From NCBI GenBank assembly GCA_023055355.1, contig JALJCS010000034.1, positions 5,036,001 through 5,100,000 on the forward strand: DNA of 64,000 nt, in the 5' to 3' direction. Shown one piece after another: positions 36,131-45,895 of this stretch. The stretch's first letter is position 1, and the number at the start of each line of letters is the position of its first letter. A program made the position numbers and the translations under genes. The notes under the pieces are model-generated. The model made no database searches and was not told the origin of the DNA. It was given only the letters and a program-made list of their open reading frames with translations. Source of the stretch: Agelaius tricolor (taxonomy: Eukaryota > Chordata > Aves > Passeriformes > Icteridae).

Positions 36131-36187
36131 CCGCCATTTGCTCACTGAGCACGGTGCGGACGGGAGCTCCCTGTGCGGACTCCGCAG
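36131..36187 (+). ncRNA. mini-unit exon 1, plus copy
   Basis: The region after TTTTAG contains CCGCCATTTGC at 36,131 (YY1-like on the minus strand), shared with the minus copy as CCATTTGCTC. It ends in CTCCGCAG|GTAAGG, a strong donor at 36,188. There is no open frame of note, so the transcript is probably non-coding or 5' leader. The start position is approximate. Confidence 0.45.
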
Positions 36188-36516
36188 GTAAGGCGCGGAG
36201 GCTTCGGCCTCCCCTCCTGTCCCTCTCTTTACCCCTCCTTCCTTCTCCGCGAATTCCCTTTCTTTCTCCGACTTCCCTCTCGCCCTAAAACGCTCCTTTC
36301 CTCTCCTCCCAAACCCGACTCCCCCCACTCGTTCCTGTCGTGTCCCTTCCCCGCTACTCCCTTCTATTCCTCCTCTTTCCACCGTCCCTCTTCTCCCCCC
36401 TCAGCCTTTCCCTTCCTGTCCCGCTTCCCTCCTCACTCCGACCCCTCTCCCTCCCCGTCCTCACCACCCCCATCTCTCCTGTCTCCCCGTCCTCCCCTCT
36501 CCTTCTTTTTTCGCAG
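36188..36516 (+). other. pyrimidine-rich intron of the plus mini-unit
   Basis: 329 bp, nearly all C and T on the plus strand after the first 30 bases, ending in CTTCTTTTTTCGCAG. The matching segments at 37,677-38,120 (reverse) and 39,750-40,040 are also pyrimidine-rich but diverged. Only splice sites and composition are shared. Confidence 0.5.
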
Positions 36517-36570
36517 CCGCGGGGCTCGGGGTGCCGGGCAATAATAAAGCCCTGAGGGCCGGAGCCCGGC
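36517..36570 (+). ncRNA. mini-unit exon 2 with AATAAA, plus copy
   Basis: It starts CCGCGGGGCTCGGG after the acceptor and has AATAAA at 36,543-36,548, only 27 bases into the exon. A tiny terminal exon is implied. The same layout is found in the minus copy (AATAAA as TTTATT at 37,642-37,647) and the third copy (40,064-40,069). An LTR R region with its polyadenylation signal is an alternative reading. Confidence 0.45.
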
Positions 36571-37043
36571 GCCCCCGCCCTCGCTGGGGTCCCCACACGG
36601 GGCCGGAGCCGCTCTGCGGGTCCCCCCATTGCAGTCCAACACACCGCCCGACACCGCCGGGGCTCCGGCTTTCCCAACATCACACTGGGGGGGTCCTGGG
36701 GTGGGGGGCCCGAGTTACGGGGGCCCCCTCATTAGGAGGGGGTCCCAGGGGGGAGGGGGGGTTAGGAGGGGCCCCCTCATTAGGAGGGGGTCCCGGGGGG
36801 GGGAGGGGGGGTTAGGAGGGGCCCCCTCCGGAGGAGGGGGTCCCTGGGGGGGGGGGGTCGGGGAGGGCCCCCTCCGGAGGGGGGGGTCCGGGGGAGGGGG
36901 CGGGGCCTGGAGGGGGTAATTCCCCCTCCAGGCCCCGATCCCTCCCCCGGACCCCCTCCTCCGGACGGGGTCCGGCCCCGGCCCCCTCCCGGGGACCCCC
37001 CTCCTCCGGACCGGGGCCCGGGGGGGAGGGTGGGGTGGGGTGG
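36517..37043 (+). repeat. palindrome, left arm (about 527 bp)
   Basis: It is the inverted copy of 37,145-37,673, with only two mismatches in the first 210 bases by eye (36,697-36,720 region). It contains about 50-bp tandem units of GGGGCCCCCTC(ATTA or CGG)AGGAGGGGGTCCC type. A perfect hairpin (13-bp stems GGCCTGGAGGGGG around TAATT) lies at about 36,904-36,935. Many G4-capable runs are present. Identity drops sharply outside the exon 2 acceptor, so the boundary coincides with a splice site. Confidence 0.9.
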
Positions 37044-37144
37044 GGGGGGAAGCAGAGGGGGGTACGTCACTCTGCAGCGTGAACACACGTTAAAAAAAAA
37101 AAGACTTGCCAGCGACACCACAGTTCCCTGCGGTCCTGTCCCCG
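37044..37144. other. palindrome spacer, about 100 bp
   Basis: It is unique between the arms and has a different composition. It contains TACGTCAC (CRE-like), ACACACGTT and an A11 run at about 37,092-37,102. No reading frame is supported. Confidence 0.7.
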
Positions 37145-37673
37145 CCCACCCCACCCCACCCTCCCCCCCGGGCCCCGGTCCGGAGGAGGGGGTCCCCGGG
37201 AGGGGGCCGGGGCCGGACCCCGTCCGGAGGGGGGGGGTCCGGGGGAGGGATCGGGGCCTGGAGGGGGAATTACCCCCTCCAGGCCCCGCCCCCTCCCCCG
37301 GACCCCCCCCCTCCGGAGGGGGCCCTCCCCGACCCCCCCCCCCAGGGACCCCCTCCTCCGGAGGGGGCCCCTCCTAACCCCCCCTCCCCCCCCCCGGGAC
37401 CCCCTCCTAATGAGGGGGCCCCTCCTAACCCCCCCTCCCCCCTGGGACCCCCTCCTAATGAGGGGGCCCCTGTAACTCGGGCCCCCCGCCCCAGGACCCC
37501 CCCAGTGTGATGTTGGGAAAGCCGGAGCCCCGGCGGTGTCGGGCGGTGTGTTGGACTGCAATGGGGGGACCCGCAGAGCGGCTCCGGCCCCGTGTGGGGA
37601 CCCCAGCGAGGGCGGGGGCGCCGGGCTCCGGCCCTCAGGGCTTTATTATTGCCCGGCACCCCGAGCCCCGCGG
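37145..37673 (-). repeat. palindrome, right arm (about 529 bp)
   Basis: It mirrors the left arm, including the AATAATAAAG polyadenylation word (reverse, 37,642-37,650), the 50-bp GGGTCCC units and the inner hairpin at about 37,254-37,285. It begins just inside the minus-unit acceptor. The symmetry makes equal open frames on both strands. None of these is a gene. Confidence 0.9.
37620..37673 (-). ncRNA. mini-unit exon 2 with AATAAA, minus copy
   Basis: On the minus strand the acceptor is CTTTCTTTTCTCGTAGCAG, followed by CCGCGGGGCTCGGG. AATAAA lies at 37,647-37,642. The exon sequence is identical to the plus copy over the compared part. Transcription converges with the plus unit. Confidence 0.45.
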
Positions 37674-38079
37674 CTGCTACGAGAAAAGAAAGAGAGCGGG
37701 GAATGAAGAACGAGAACAGGGGAACGGAGAAGGAGGTGGGGAGAGATCGGGGTGTGCAGGATAGCAGGGGACAGGGCTGGGGGAAAGGCAGGGTGGAGGA
37801 AGGACCAGGATTGAGGGCGGGTGGGGAGCGACTGGTGGGGGGGAGGTGGAGCAGGGAGAGCGGGGCAGGGGGGAGTCCGGCTGGGGAGGGAAGGAAGAGG
37901 ATGGAAAAGTAGGGTAGGGTAGGTAGAGTAGAGAACGAGAGAAGGGCGGCCGCAGGGGGGGAGGGAGGGGAGGGCTAGGGGGGAGAGGGAGGGGGGGGGT
38001 TTGGGGGGGGGAGGGTGTAGGGGGTGGGGGAGGGGTGGAAGGGGGGGTAGAAAAGAGAAGTATACAGAAATACAACAAA

Positions 38080-38125
38080 ACAGAAACGCAGGAGAAACGC
38101 AGAAGAAACGCAGAGAAAAAGAGAT
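38080..38125 (-). repeat. short GAAACGCAGA tandem repeat
   Basis: Three to four units of about 11 bp (AGAAACGCAGA) lie in the intron or leader of the minus mini-unit. On the transcribed minus strand they read CTGCGTTTCT. Confidence 0.6.
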
Positions 38126-38139
38126 ATAGGGCGGCCGGC

Positions 38140-38330
38140 AGCAACCTCCCTTAACCAACGCCGAGGAGCAAATGGCTCCGCCGTGCCCTCCCCGCGCCTT
38201 AAATCCCCCAAGGCCCCGCCCCGCGCAGCCGCACTGGGGTCCCTCACACCTGTGCAGGCCCCGCCCCTCGCACCTGTGCCGGCCCCGCCCCCGGGGCCCC
38301 GCCTCCCCCCCGCCCCCCGCCCGCCCATAA
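38140..38330 (-). promoter_or_regulatory. mini-unit promoter and exon 1, minus copy
   Basis: Read on the minus strand there are two 24-bp E-box/GC-box units (CACCTG on plus at 38,247 and 38,271) and a GCGGCTGCGCGGGGCGGGGC block. ATTTAAGG (38,204-38,197) follows, then CCATTTGCTC at about 38,175. Order and spacing match the plus unit at 36.0-36.14 kb. A plus-oriented ATAAAT at about 38,327 suggests the island may also fire to the right. Confidence 0.55.
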
Positions 38331-39600
38331 ATCCCGGCGGATCGGCGCCTGTCCCGCTTTCTACGGGGGATGCTCATCTCGGGATGCGGCGGGAGCGTCG
38401 GTCGGAGCGCTGTGTGGAGATCCGGATCGGGGGCTGTTGGTGGTGCTGCGCGGGGTCCAAGTTACTCAGCTAGGACCTGGGGATTTGCATCCTGGCCTTG
38501 TCAGTATTTCCTGGGCTGAGCCGCTTCTTCCTCGGTGGGCAGGGTAGGGGCGCCGGGGCCGGGGGATCGAGAGGGGATTGGGGCTGGGATCGGGATCACC
38601 ATCACTGCGGGTGGGAAAAGCCGCTCCGGGACAGGCGCTGCCGCTCCGGCTGCGGCCAGCACGGGGCTGGGTCCCACCGAGGCCCCAGGCACGCTCCGGC
38701 TGCGGCGGCAGGGAGCCGGTGCTGTGCCGCTGCCATGCTTGCCAGGAGGACGACGTTTCCCCGGAGCAGCCTCTGGATCGCGGTTGGCAGCGGGAAGGAC
38801 ACGGAGACCGCCCGTACCGGCCCCGGGACCCCATCGGCATCGCCACTCGCTCAGCACCACCACCCCCCTGGCCCGGTAACCCCGGGGGGACACCGAGTCC
38901 CCCCGGCCTGGTAACGCCACGAGCGCCGCGCTCCCCTACGAACCACAGCTCCCGCAGCCCCTGCTCCGTGCCCGCAGCCCCGGGGGCTGCAGCGCCCCGG
39001 CCGGGAGCAGCAGCTCTGGGACGGCCGCTGGGGCCGAGGCGTTGCTGCTCCCTCTCCCGTTGTGCCTAGGGTGGGACTGGAGCCCCAGGGAAGCACTAGG
39101 AAAAACCCCACGGTTTAAAAAACTAGTGAAGACTATTTGTTCTTTATTTCCAGAGCTGTGAGAATCATCAAGTCAAATGCTGAGAAGTGACCAGCCCAGC
39201 TGCGCATCAAACGCAGAATTTTGGCCTTCTCAGCACCCTGCTCCAAACACCTGAGCCAATCCCAGGGCTGTTCCAAAGGCCCTGTGTGGGATGGGAATGA
39301 CTGCTGCCACTAAGAGAGCTCCTCTACAAATGCAGCTCCTTCCCTTCTGCTACTGCTGCTTTACACAGCAGCCCTTGCAATGGCTATGGGGCAGAACTGG
39401 CTGGCACTCAACATGTCAGCACCAAACTCTTCCCCATAACCCTGATTTTTCTGCCCTTTTCAGGATTTCCCCAGAAGCTGTGCATGTGCTCACACAATGT
39501 CTCTTTGTTTCCCCAGGGGAAGAAGCGAACAAGACAAGCCCTGAGGGTTACCTTGCTCCGTGGCCAAAGCTCTTCTGAGAGTGGTGCAGAAGAGACGAAT
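38330..39600. other. CpG island F (to about 39,060) then ordinary non-coding DNA
   Basis: CpG is dense to 39,060, with open frames on both strands that shadow each other. The repeated word GCTCCGGCTGCGGC occurs at about 38,642 and 38,693. From 39,110 to 39,590 composition returns to normal. No gene is recognised. Confidence 0.45.
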
Positions 39601-39619
39601 GCAGGCTACAATAGCTGAG

Positions 39620-40150
39620 TTTAGCCGAAGAGCCGACTCGAGCCGAGTGTCTCCGGAGCGAGCCGAGCTCCGCCGAGCCCAGCATCCCGGGCAGGGCGAG
39701 GCGCCGGGCGGGGCTCGGGGTGCGGCCGGGGCTCTGGGAGGCTTCCCCGCCTGTCCCTCTCTCTAGCCCTCCTTCCTTCTCCCCGTATTCGCCTTCTCTC
39801 GCTCCGTTTCCCCCATTCCCTCTCCCCCCACAAACCCAGCTCCTTCCAGTCATGTCCCTACCCTGCTACTCCCTTCTGTTCCCCCTCTCTCCCTTCTCTG
39901 TCCACCCTCTCTGTACCCCCGTCCTGGGCTTTCCCTTCCCGTCGCGCTTTCCTTCACAGCCCGAGCTCCCTCGCCGCCCTCTCTCATGCTCTGCTCTCGC
40001 TCCTCTCTTCCCGTGCCCCCTTTCCTTCTTTGCCCTGCAGCCGCGGGGCTCGGGCTGCCGGAGAATAAAGCCCCGAGGGCCGGAGCCCGGCGCCCCTCGG
40101 CCCTTGCAGGAGTCCCCGCGCGGGGCCGGAGACTCTCGGCGGATCCCCCG
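39620..40150 (+). repeat. third mini-unit copy (intron and AATAAA exon)
   Basis: CCTGTCCCTCTCT through CTTCCTTCTCC matches the start of the plus-unit intron. The acceptor TTTGCCCTGCAG (40,029-40,040) is followed by CCGCGGGGCTCGGG and AATAAA at 40,064-40,069, then GAGGGCCGGAGCCCGGCGCC as in the palindrome arms. The promoter repeats and the GTAAGG donor are not recognisable. The 162-bp block follows directly, which is not so in the other copies. Confidence 0.65.
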
Positions 40151-40312
40151 GGTGAAGACTCGGGGCTCTGATGCCGTTGGGGGCACCCCAAGGTGCCCAG
40201 GAGAGGGAGCCCCACTGCAGTGCAGGAGCTGGTGGGGGGCGGGCGAGGGGTGGGGGTCACGCTGGGTGCCGTCCCCCAGAGGGACCCAAAGCTGCCACCA
40301 AATGCACAGGGA
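40151..40312 (+). repeat. CpG-rich 162-bp block, copy 2
   Basis: This is the partner of 29,182-29,343 (about nine mismatches by eye). Here it abuts the third mini-unit and is followed by GGGGTGAGTG, a donor-like sequence. If spliced, the mini-unit exon and this block would form one exon. Confidence 0.8.
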
Positions 40313-41152
40313 GGGGTGAGTGGGTGTAGAATGCTAAAACCTGGCAAGGCATTCGGTTTTCTAAGTATTGCTAAAGAATAGGAATTTGTCTCTGAATTCA
40401 GCTGGGGAGAAACCCTCTCTATGCACTAATTTGTTTACAGGAATGTAGGAAGCTCCTACTGGAGATGGGTAGTAATTCTGAAGATATTGCCGTAACATTT
40501 TTATCTAGGAATGGACCGAGCTGTGCCCTGAAACCCTCAGAACAGCTGCAGGGGCTGAAGGCGATAGAAAGGGCTCTCTGGCACCTTTTACCTCCATTCT
40601 CTCTCTGCCAGTCCCCAAATCGTGTCGCAGTCCCGGAAGAGGCGCTTGTCATCCAGAGAGCCGAAAGGAAGACCTGTAAAATCCCAGCTCTGCCTTGTGT
40701 TTCGTGTGGGTTTTTTACTTCGTATTTATCTCGTTGCAGAGAGCAAGGAAAGAAGAAATGTGACAGGTTCCCACTGTTGCTGTGTGAAGGCTTTTTTTTA
40801 ACGCTGGTGTATTTATTTTCTCTTTTTCCACTCCAAGCTTGACTTTTCCCCTCGTTTTTCGAGCTCTGCTGCATTGGGTGTCCCAAGGAGGGTGGGGTTC
40901 CTCAGCAGGGCTCTTAGGAGGTGGCGCTGATTCTGCTTTTTTTGAAGGCGTCTCAAAGCGTGCTCCCAGAATGACAGTTTTGTGCTCTGGAAAGCTTTCC
41001 CTCAATGCCATCAGCGCACGTCCGTGTCTGAATTGTGGAAGCAGACGGACTAAGAACAGCCAGCACCCGGAGCGGATTTCGGTTCGCTCTGTGTCTGTGA
41101 GAAGCGGGCTGTGTGCTGGACGGGGAGAGGCGCTGTTGGAGAGTGGCATCAA
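40313..41152. other. non-coding DNA before the minisatellite
   Basis: Composition is mixed. The acceptor-like TTTGTTTACAG near 40,440 is followed by a short open stretch. No protein is recognised. Confidence 0.4.
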
Positions 41153-41530
41153 CGCCAGGTGTGAGCTGTGAGGATGATGGGGGGCTCGGAGCAGCGCCAG
41201 GTGTGAGCTGTGAGGATGATGGGGGGCTCGGAGCAGTGCCAGGTGTGAGCTGTGAGGATGATGAGGGGCTCGGAGCAGCGCCAGGTGTGAGCTGTGAGGA
41301 TGATGAGGGGCTTGGAGCAGCGCCAGGTGTGAGCTGTGAGGATGATGAGGGGCTTGGAGCAGCGCCAGGTGTGAGCTGTGAGGATGATGAGGGGCTCGGA
41401 GCAGCGCCAGGTGTGAGCTGTGAGGATGATGAGGGGCTCGGAGCAGCGCCAGGTGTGAGCTGTGAGGATGATGAGGGGCTCGGAGCAGCCCCAGGTGTGA
41501 GCTGTGAGGATGGCGAGGGGCCGGCTCCTG
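41153..41530 (+). repeat. 42-bp minisatellite, nine units
   Basis: Nine head-to-tail 42-bp units start at 41,153 and every 42 bases after, the last one degenerate. Units differ by one or two bases. As 42 is a multiple of three, both strands stay open: the plus strand repeats GVSCEDDEGLGAAP and the minus strand HPHSSHLALLRAPH. Each unit contains CCAGGTGTGAG, both an E-box (CAGGTG) and a donor-like AG|GTGTGAG. I consider the coding reading a by-product. Confidence 0.95.
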
Positions 41531-44500
41531 CCGGGGGGAGGCTGTTTTAGGTTGTGCAGGATTCAATGCATTTAAACCAGCATGGCTGCAGCTCCACCCT
41601 GCTGAACCAAATGTTCCAACTCCAGTAAGTTCCCTTTGAATGAAAATGAGCAGTTACAGTAAACTCCCTACTTCCAAAAGCAAAAATTTCCTCTAATTTC
41701 TTTTCAAATAGCAAATCCTTCTCCCCCCCAGCTGAGCACAAACAAACATCTGGAACTGCTGTGCTTTAGGTTTTGTTTATGCATATTTATTTAGGAGATG
41801 GCCAGAGGGTTAGAAACTGCCAAATAATTCTACTCTTAGTAGTTTACATTAACTAATTTCCGTGGGATTGGGGACTCATTTGCCAAGTTTCAGATCCAAG
41901 CAGAGCTTTTGTGGTTGAGCTGTGGCTCCTGGAAGGAACAGCCAATAAATGGAAAAGCCAGGCATGCATCCCTAATTCATCTTCATCCCTGAGTGTCACT
42001 GCACTGGGTTGAGCTGTGACATTTAACCCTGCATGAATGATGCTGAGCAAGAGCTGGCAAACTGCTCAAGCCACTGCTGGTCCCAGAGTCCCCTCTGGGG
42101 GCAAGATGTGACCTCATCAGGGCTTTTCTCTTTGGTGAGTAATTCTACACATTTTTTAACTTTTACTTGAGTATTTATAGGGAGAATTCCTGTCACTGAC
42201 AAAAATCTGTTTACTTGGTCAGATCCTTAAAACTATTAATTTCCAAAAGGATGGGCTTCCAAACCTGCATTTGAGCAGCAAAGGAGACAGGATTCATGGA
42301 AATACTGCAAGTCCACAGCTGCTTGTGGGGTTAAACCTTGCAGTGTAACAAACACTTGTATGCACTGCTTCCCATATGCTGGGAACAGAAATATTTTTGA
42401 TCTAGAACCTTCAAGTAGTAGTGACCACTGGATCTTAATCTTGGGGGGAAAATAGGTCAGTATTGGGAAAAGCCATAGATGGCAGTAGATCTGATGTGTG
42501 AAAAACCATGTCTAAGTTATTTGCTACAAAGACAAAAAGAAAAATTGTCTCATGTAAATTGATTAGCTGTATTTGCATAACTCCTCACAGATCTATGTGC
42601 ATCTATGGACAGACCACAAACATACACCTGGCACCTAAATAATGGCAATTCTACAGGGACAACCCAGGTGCTGTGTTTAAAAGAAAAATAATTGCTACAC
42701 ACATGAATTATCTTCCTATAGCAATAGCAACACATTTAGATATTACCTGCCCTAGTGGTACAAAATAACATTAATTTTAAGACTGACCAGTTGGGCTTTT
42801 TAATCTGAAATTCACTTTGACACACAAATTGTGCAAAATTGACCTACAGGTACAGAAAGAGTTCCATCAAGGGAAACAAGAGCATTTCAAGTTTCCTGCG
42901 TACATTTAGATGATGGATTTTTAATTATCGATTGATTTTATTTCCCAATTTGGCATAAGCCAAGAATTCCATCCCCAAGCTGCAGTGCTGAACCATGAGG
43001 AAAAGAGGGGAGTGTAGTTTCCTTTCAATAGCCTGCTGTTATTATCAACTTATTCAGGAGGAGATGAGCAGGAATTTTCATTTTAAATGAATTCAACAAT
43101 TATGAGAAAGTAACCAATCTGATATAACTATCCAACATATTGCCATGGGTTCACAGTTCACTGCAACTGTACCTGCAAAGCATTAATTCTGTATCTAACC
43201 CTGCCTGGTTAAGCATCAGGTACAGACTCTTGCATTTTCAACCACAGTTTGCAAACTGGCTGTTTTCTGTTAAAAAATAACCTTAATATTATATTTTTCA
43301 GTCTTCAACATGGCTTCTCTGGGTATATTGACAGTGAAAATTGTTATTTGAGTCTCTAATGGGTTGTGATAGATGGTACTGAAAGGGGAAGAAATATGAA
43401 AGGAAAACAATACCATTGTTTCCTTAATAGATTCCTATTCTTTACAGCATGCAGGCAGTTTCTAAGCTTGCATTTTTAATGTGCACTTATCTTTTATGCA
43501 GAACAATACTAGAAGAGATTTACAGTAATTTTCAAGGTAAAACAAGGAAATCAAAACTGGGGCACTAGGTAGTTTTGTGCATTTTTCAAAGTTAAGCCTT
43601 TAAAGAAGTTAGAAGGGGAAAAAGAGCTTGTTCACTACAGATTCTCAGTAAGTCAAGCAGAAAATTATAATCTGAAGAAAAATAGCTTTTAAAGAAAGCA
43701 CAGGCTTGCAGAATTTTCTTACAATTACTGAAAGACCTTTGCATCTTGCAGCAGTTCAACACCACTGAACAGCAAGTGTAGGCTTGGTATAAACACATAA
43801 ATCAAAAGCTGATTCCTTATTCTAAGCCTAAAGTTTCAGGGAAAAAAAAACAACTAATCAGAAGAACACAGCTACTGTTTTATAACAGACAGAGCCATGG
43901 TCTTAACTCCAGATGTTTTTCCTCATAAAATAGCAGAGTCCAGAGAACATCTTAAGGAAACAATGAATTCACAGGTAAGAGATAAAGCTTTCCACAGACA
44001 AAGTCACCAGATTTTGAATAAAATTTTCCTCCATAATGTCTTTGTCACAGAGGATGACAAATGCCACAGCACCTTGCATAGTTCTGATGGAGCTTTACAC
44101 CATCTGTGTAAAGTCCTAAGCCTCTGGATCCCTGTAAACTGCTCAAATTTCACATAAATATTTTCACCTCACCTTTAAGTCTTTGTGCCAAAAAAGTAAC
44201 CACTGGTATAAGCCAAGGGTGTTGTTTCCTTGACTTGGTTCCCCTACAACAAGCTCTGCTTCCTCAGCCTTTATCTCCTTCCACTCTATGGAATGACGAT
44301 GTCTTTCCTTAATTACTGCTCCTCTAAACCATAACAATCTGCCTTGGTAAGTCTTTCCAACCTTCCTGATGATCCTCTCATGGCTTTCCTCCAAATCCCA
44401 TTTGGGTTATCTGGTTTTTCTGTGCAAAAATTCTTTTTGTGGAGGTGTCATTTAAAGCAATTATGGGGAAAGTTCTCAGTTGTTCCTTGGATAAGCACTA

Positions 44501-45802
44501 ACATCTTTTCACATTCCATATTTGGGGGAAAAGTCTACCAAAAATCTTAACCTGGAAATATTTTAGACTGAGCATGGGTGAAATACACAGAAAGAGCACT
44601 GCATTAAGAGGTTGTACCAGTTCCCTGCCAATGCAGTTTTAGCCTCTTGCCCACCCCTACTGCAAAGCCAGCCAAAGACAATGGAAGCAAAGCTGCTAAC
44701 CCTATTAAAATATTTTAGCTGACTTCATTGAGTGGAGCTTGAGGCTACAGTTGCATTTTAAAAAATATTATGACAAAATTAAAGCTTTAATTTAAATTAA
44801 ATTTTAATTAAAATTAAATTTTAATTTAAATAAAGCAGCTACATGCCTGGCTATTGTGTTGTTAAGTATTGACTTGACCACAAGAGAATTCCTGAAAAGA
44901 GTTTTAAGAATGAATGGAGAAAAATAGTTTCCCAAAAAGGTAGGGAAAAAAACAAAGTCTTCAAAGATGGCAAAGGAGAAGTATTATGGGACCCTTATTT
45001 TGAACTTTTCTCACCCCAGGAAATTCAGAAATGCCTGCAACTACAGCACCCGAAGCCAAAATTAACAGATAATCTAATGTATTTAAAATATTCTGCTTAA
45101 CTGATGACTGTCATTTAGTCAACACCAACAACATGGTTTGTTCTTTTCTTTTTTAAGGTATCCTTTGCTTTTATAAATAAATTTGTTTTCCTTCTTTTGC
45201 TTGAATCTTGAAAACTTGAACTAAAGAAAAGTGAGAAATGATATTGTTATTTGTGTAGGTGCTGAGAGTGGACAGAGGGAACAGCCTTGGTACAGATGTT
45301 TGTGTAGTCAACTGTGCCATTTCTTACTAAGTCAAGCCCATGGCACATTTTTATTTTGCTTATTTCCCTGCAGCAGCCTACGCCAGACAGAAAACTGCAA
45401 GTGGAAATCATGGTTCTTCATTACAGAGCTGACAGAAAAAGCTGCTAATTAAACACAGTGTTAATAATCCGTATATGACTGTGAGACAAATGTCCAGTTC
45501 CTGGTCCAGCTTGCCATCAGTATTTTCAGACAGAAGCTATTTGTTCTTACTTGTTGTGCTGAAGCTGACTACCCCCTCTCCCCTGAAATTCCCCAGGTGC
45601 TAGAGGAAAAGCATTAAGGATTTTTCCTATCTACATTGCACCAGCTCAAGGGAAGATTTTTACTTTTGGCATCCAGAAAAAGCACAGCTTTCACTGGCTA
45701 TATAGGCAGGCAAAAATATAAATTTAACATGTACTGTTAAGAAGGAAGGGGCTGCAGAGTCCATGTGGCATCTCCCAAGACTGAGCAGTAGGATCAGTGC
45801 TA
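41531..45802. other. non-coding DNA, no gene seen
   Basis: Ordinary AT-leaning DNA. An AT-only stretch of nested ATTTTAATTAAAAT-type palindromes lies at about 44,786-44,831. A possible very old CR1-like trace at about 44,250-44,400 is too weak to call. Confidence 0.55.
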
Positions 45803-45895
45803 TTCATAGAACCAATAATAAAAGCTGGAAAAGACCTCTAGGACTGAGCCCAATCATTAACCCAGCACTGCCAGGTCCACCACAAAACCATGGAG
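45803..45895 (-). mobile_element. CR1 LINE 3'-end fragment
   Basis: The plus strand reads TTCATAGAACCAATAATAAA then AGCTGGAAAAGACCTCTAGG, CAATCATTAACCCAGCACTG and GTCCACCACAAAACCATGG. This follows an inverted avian CR1 tail with its terminal ATAGAA word. Confidence 0.75.

Noticed and set aside
34727..36148. 473-codon open frame on the plus strand, with a 363-codon frame opposite
   Set aside because: Both lie in CpG island E, where GC-rich sequence lacks stop codons on all frames. The peptides are Ala/Gly/Pro/Arg-rich with no domain and no conserved start.
36531..37659. Matching 'proteins' on opposite strands around 37 kb
   Set aside because: They are the same DNA read from each palindrome arm, so their identity reflects the inverted repeat and not a gene pair.
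44250..44400. Trace resembling an inverted CR1 interior
   Set aside because: Only a few words fit (CAGCCTTTATCTCC, GATGATCCTCTCATGGC). Too diverged to support.
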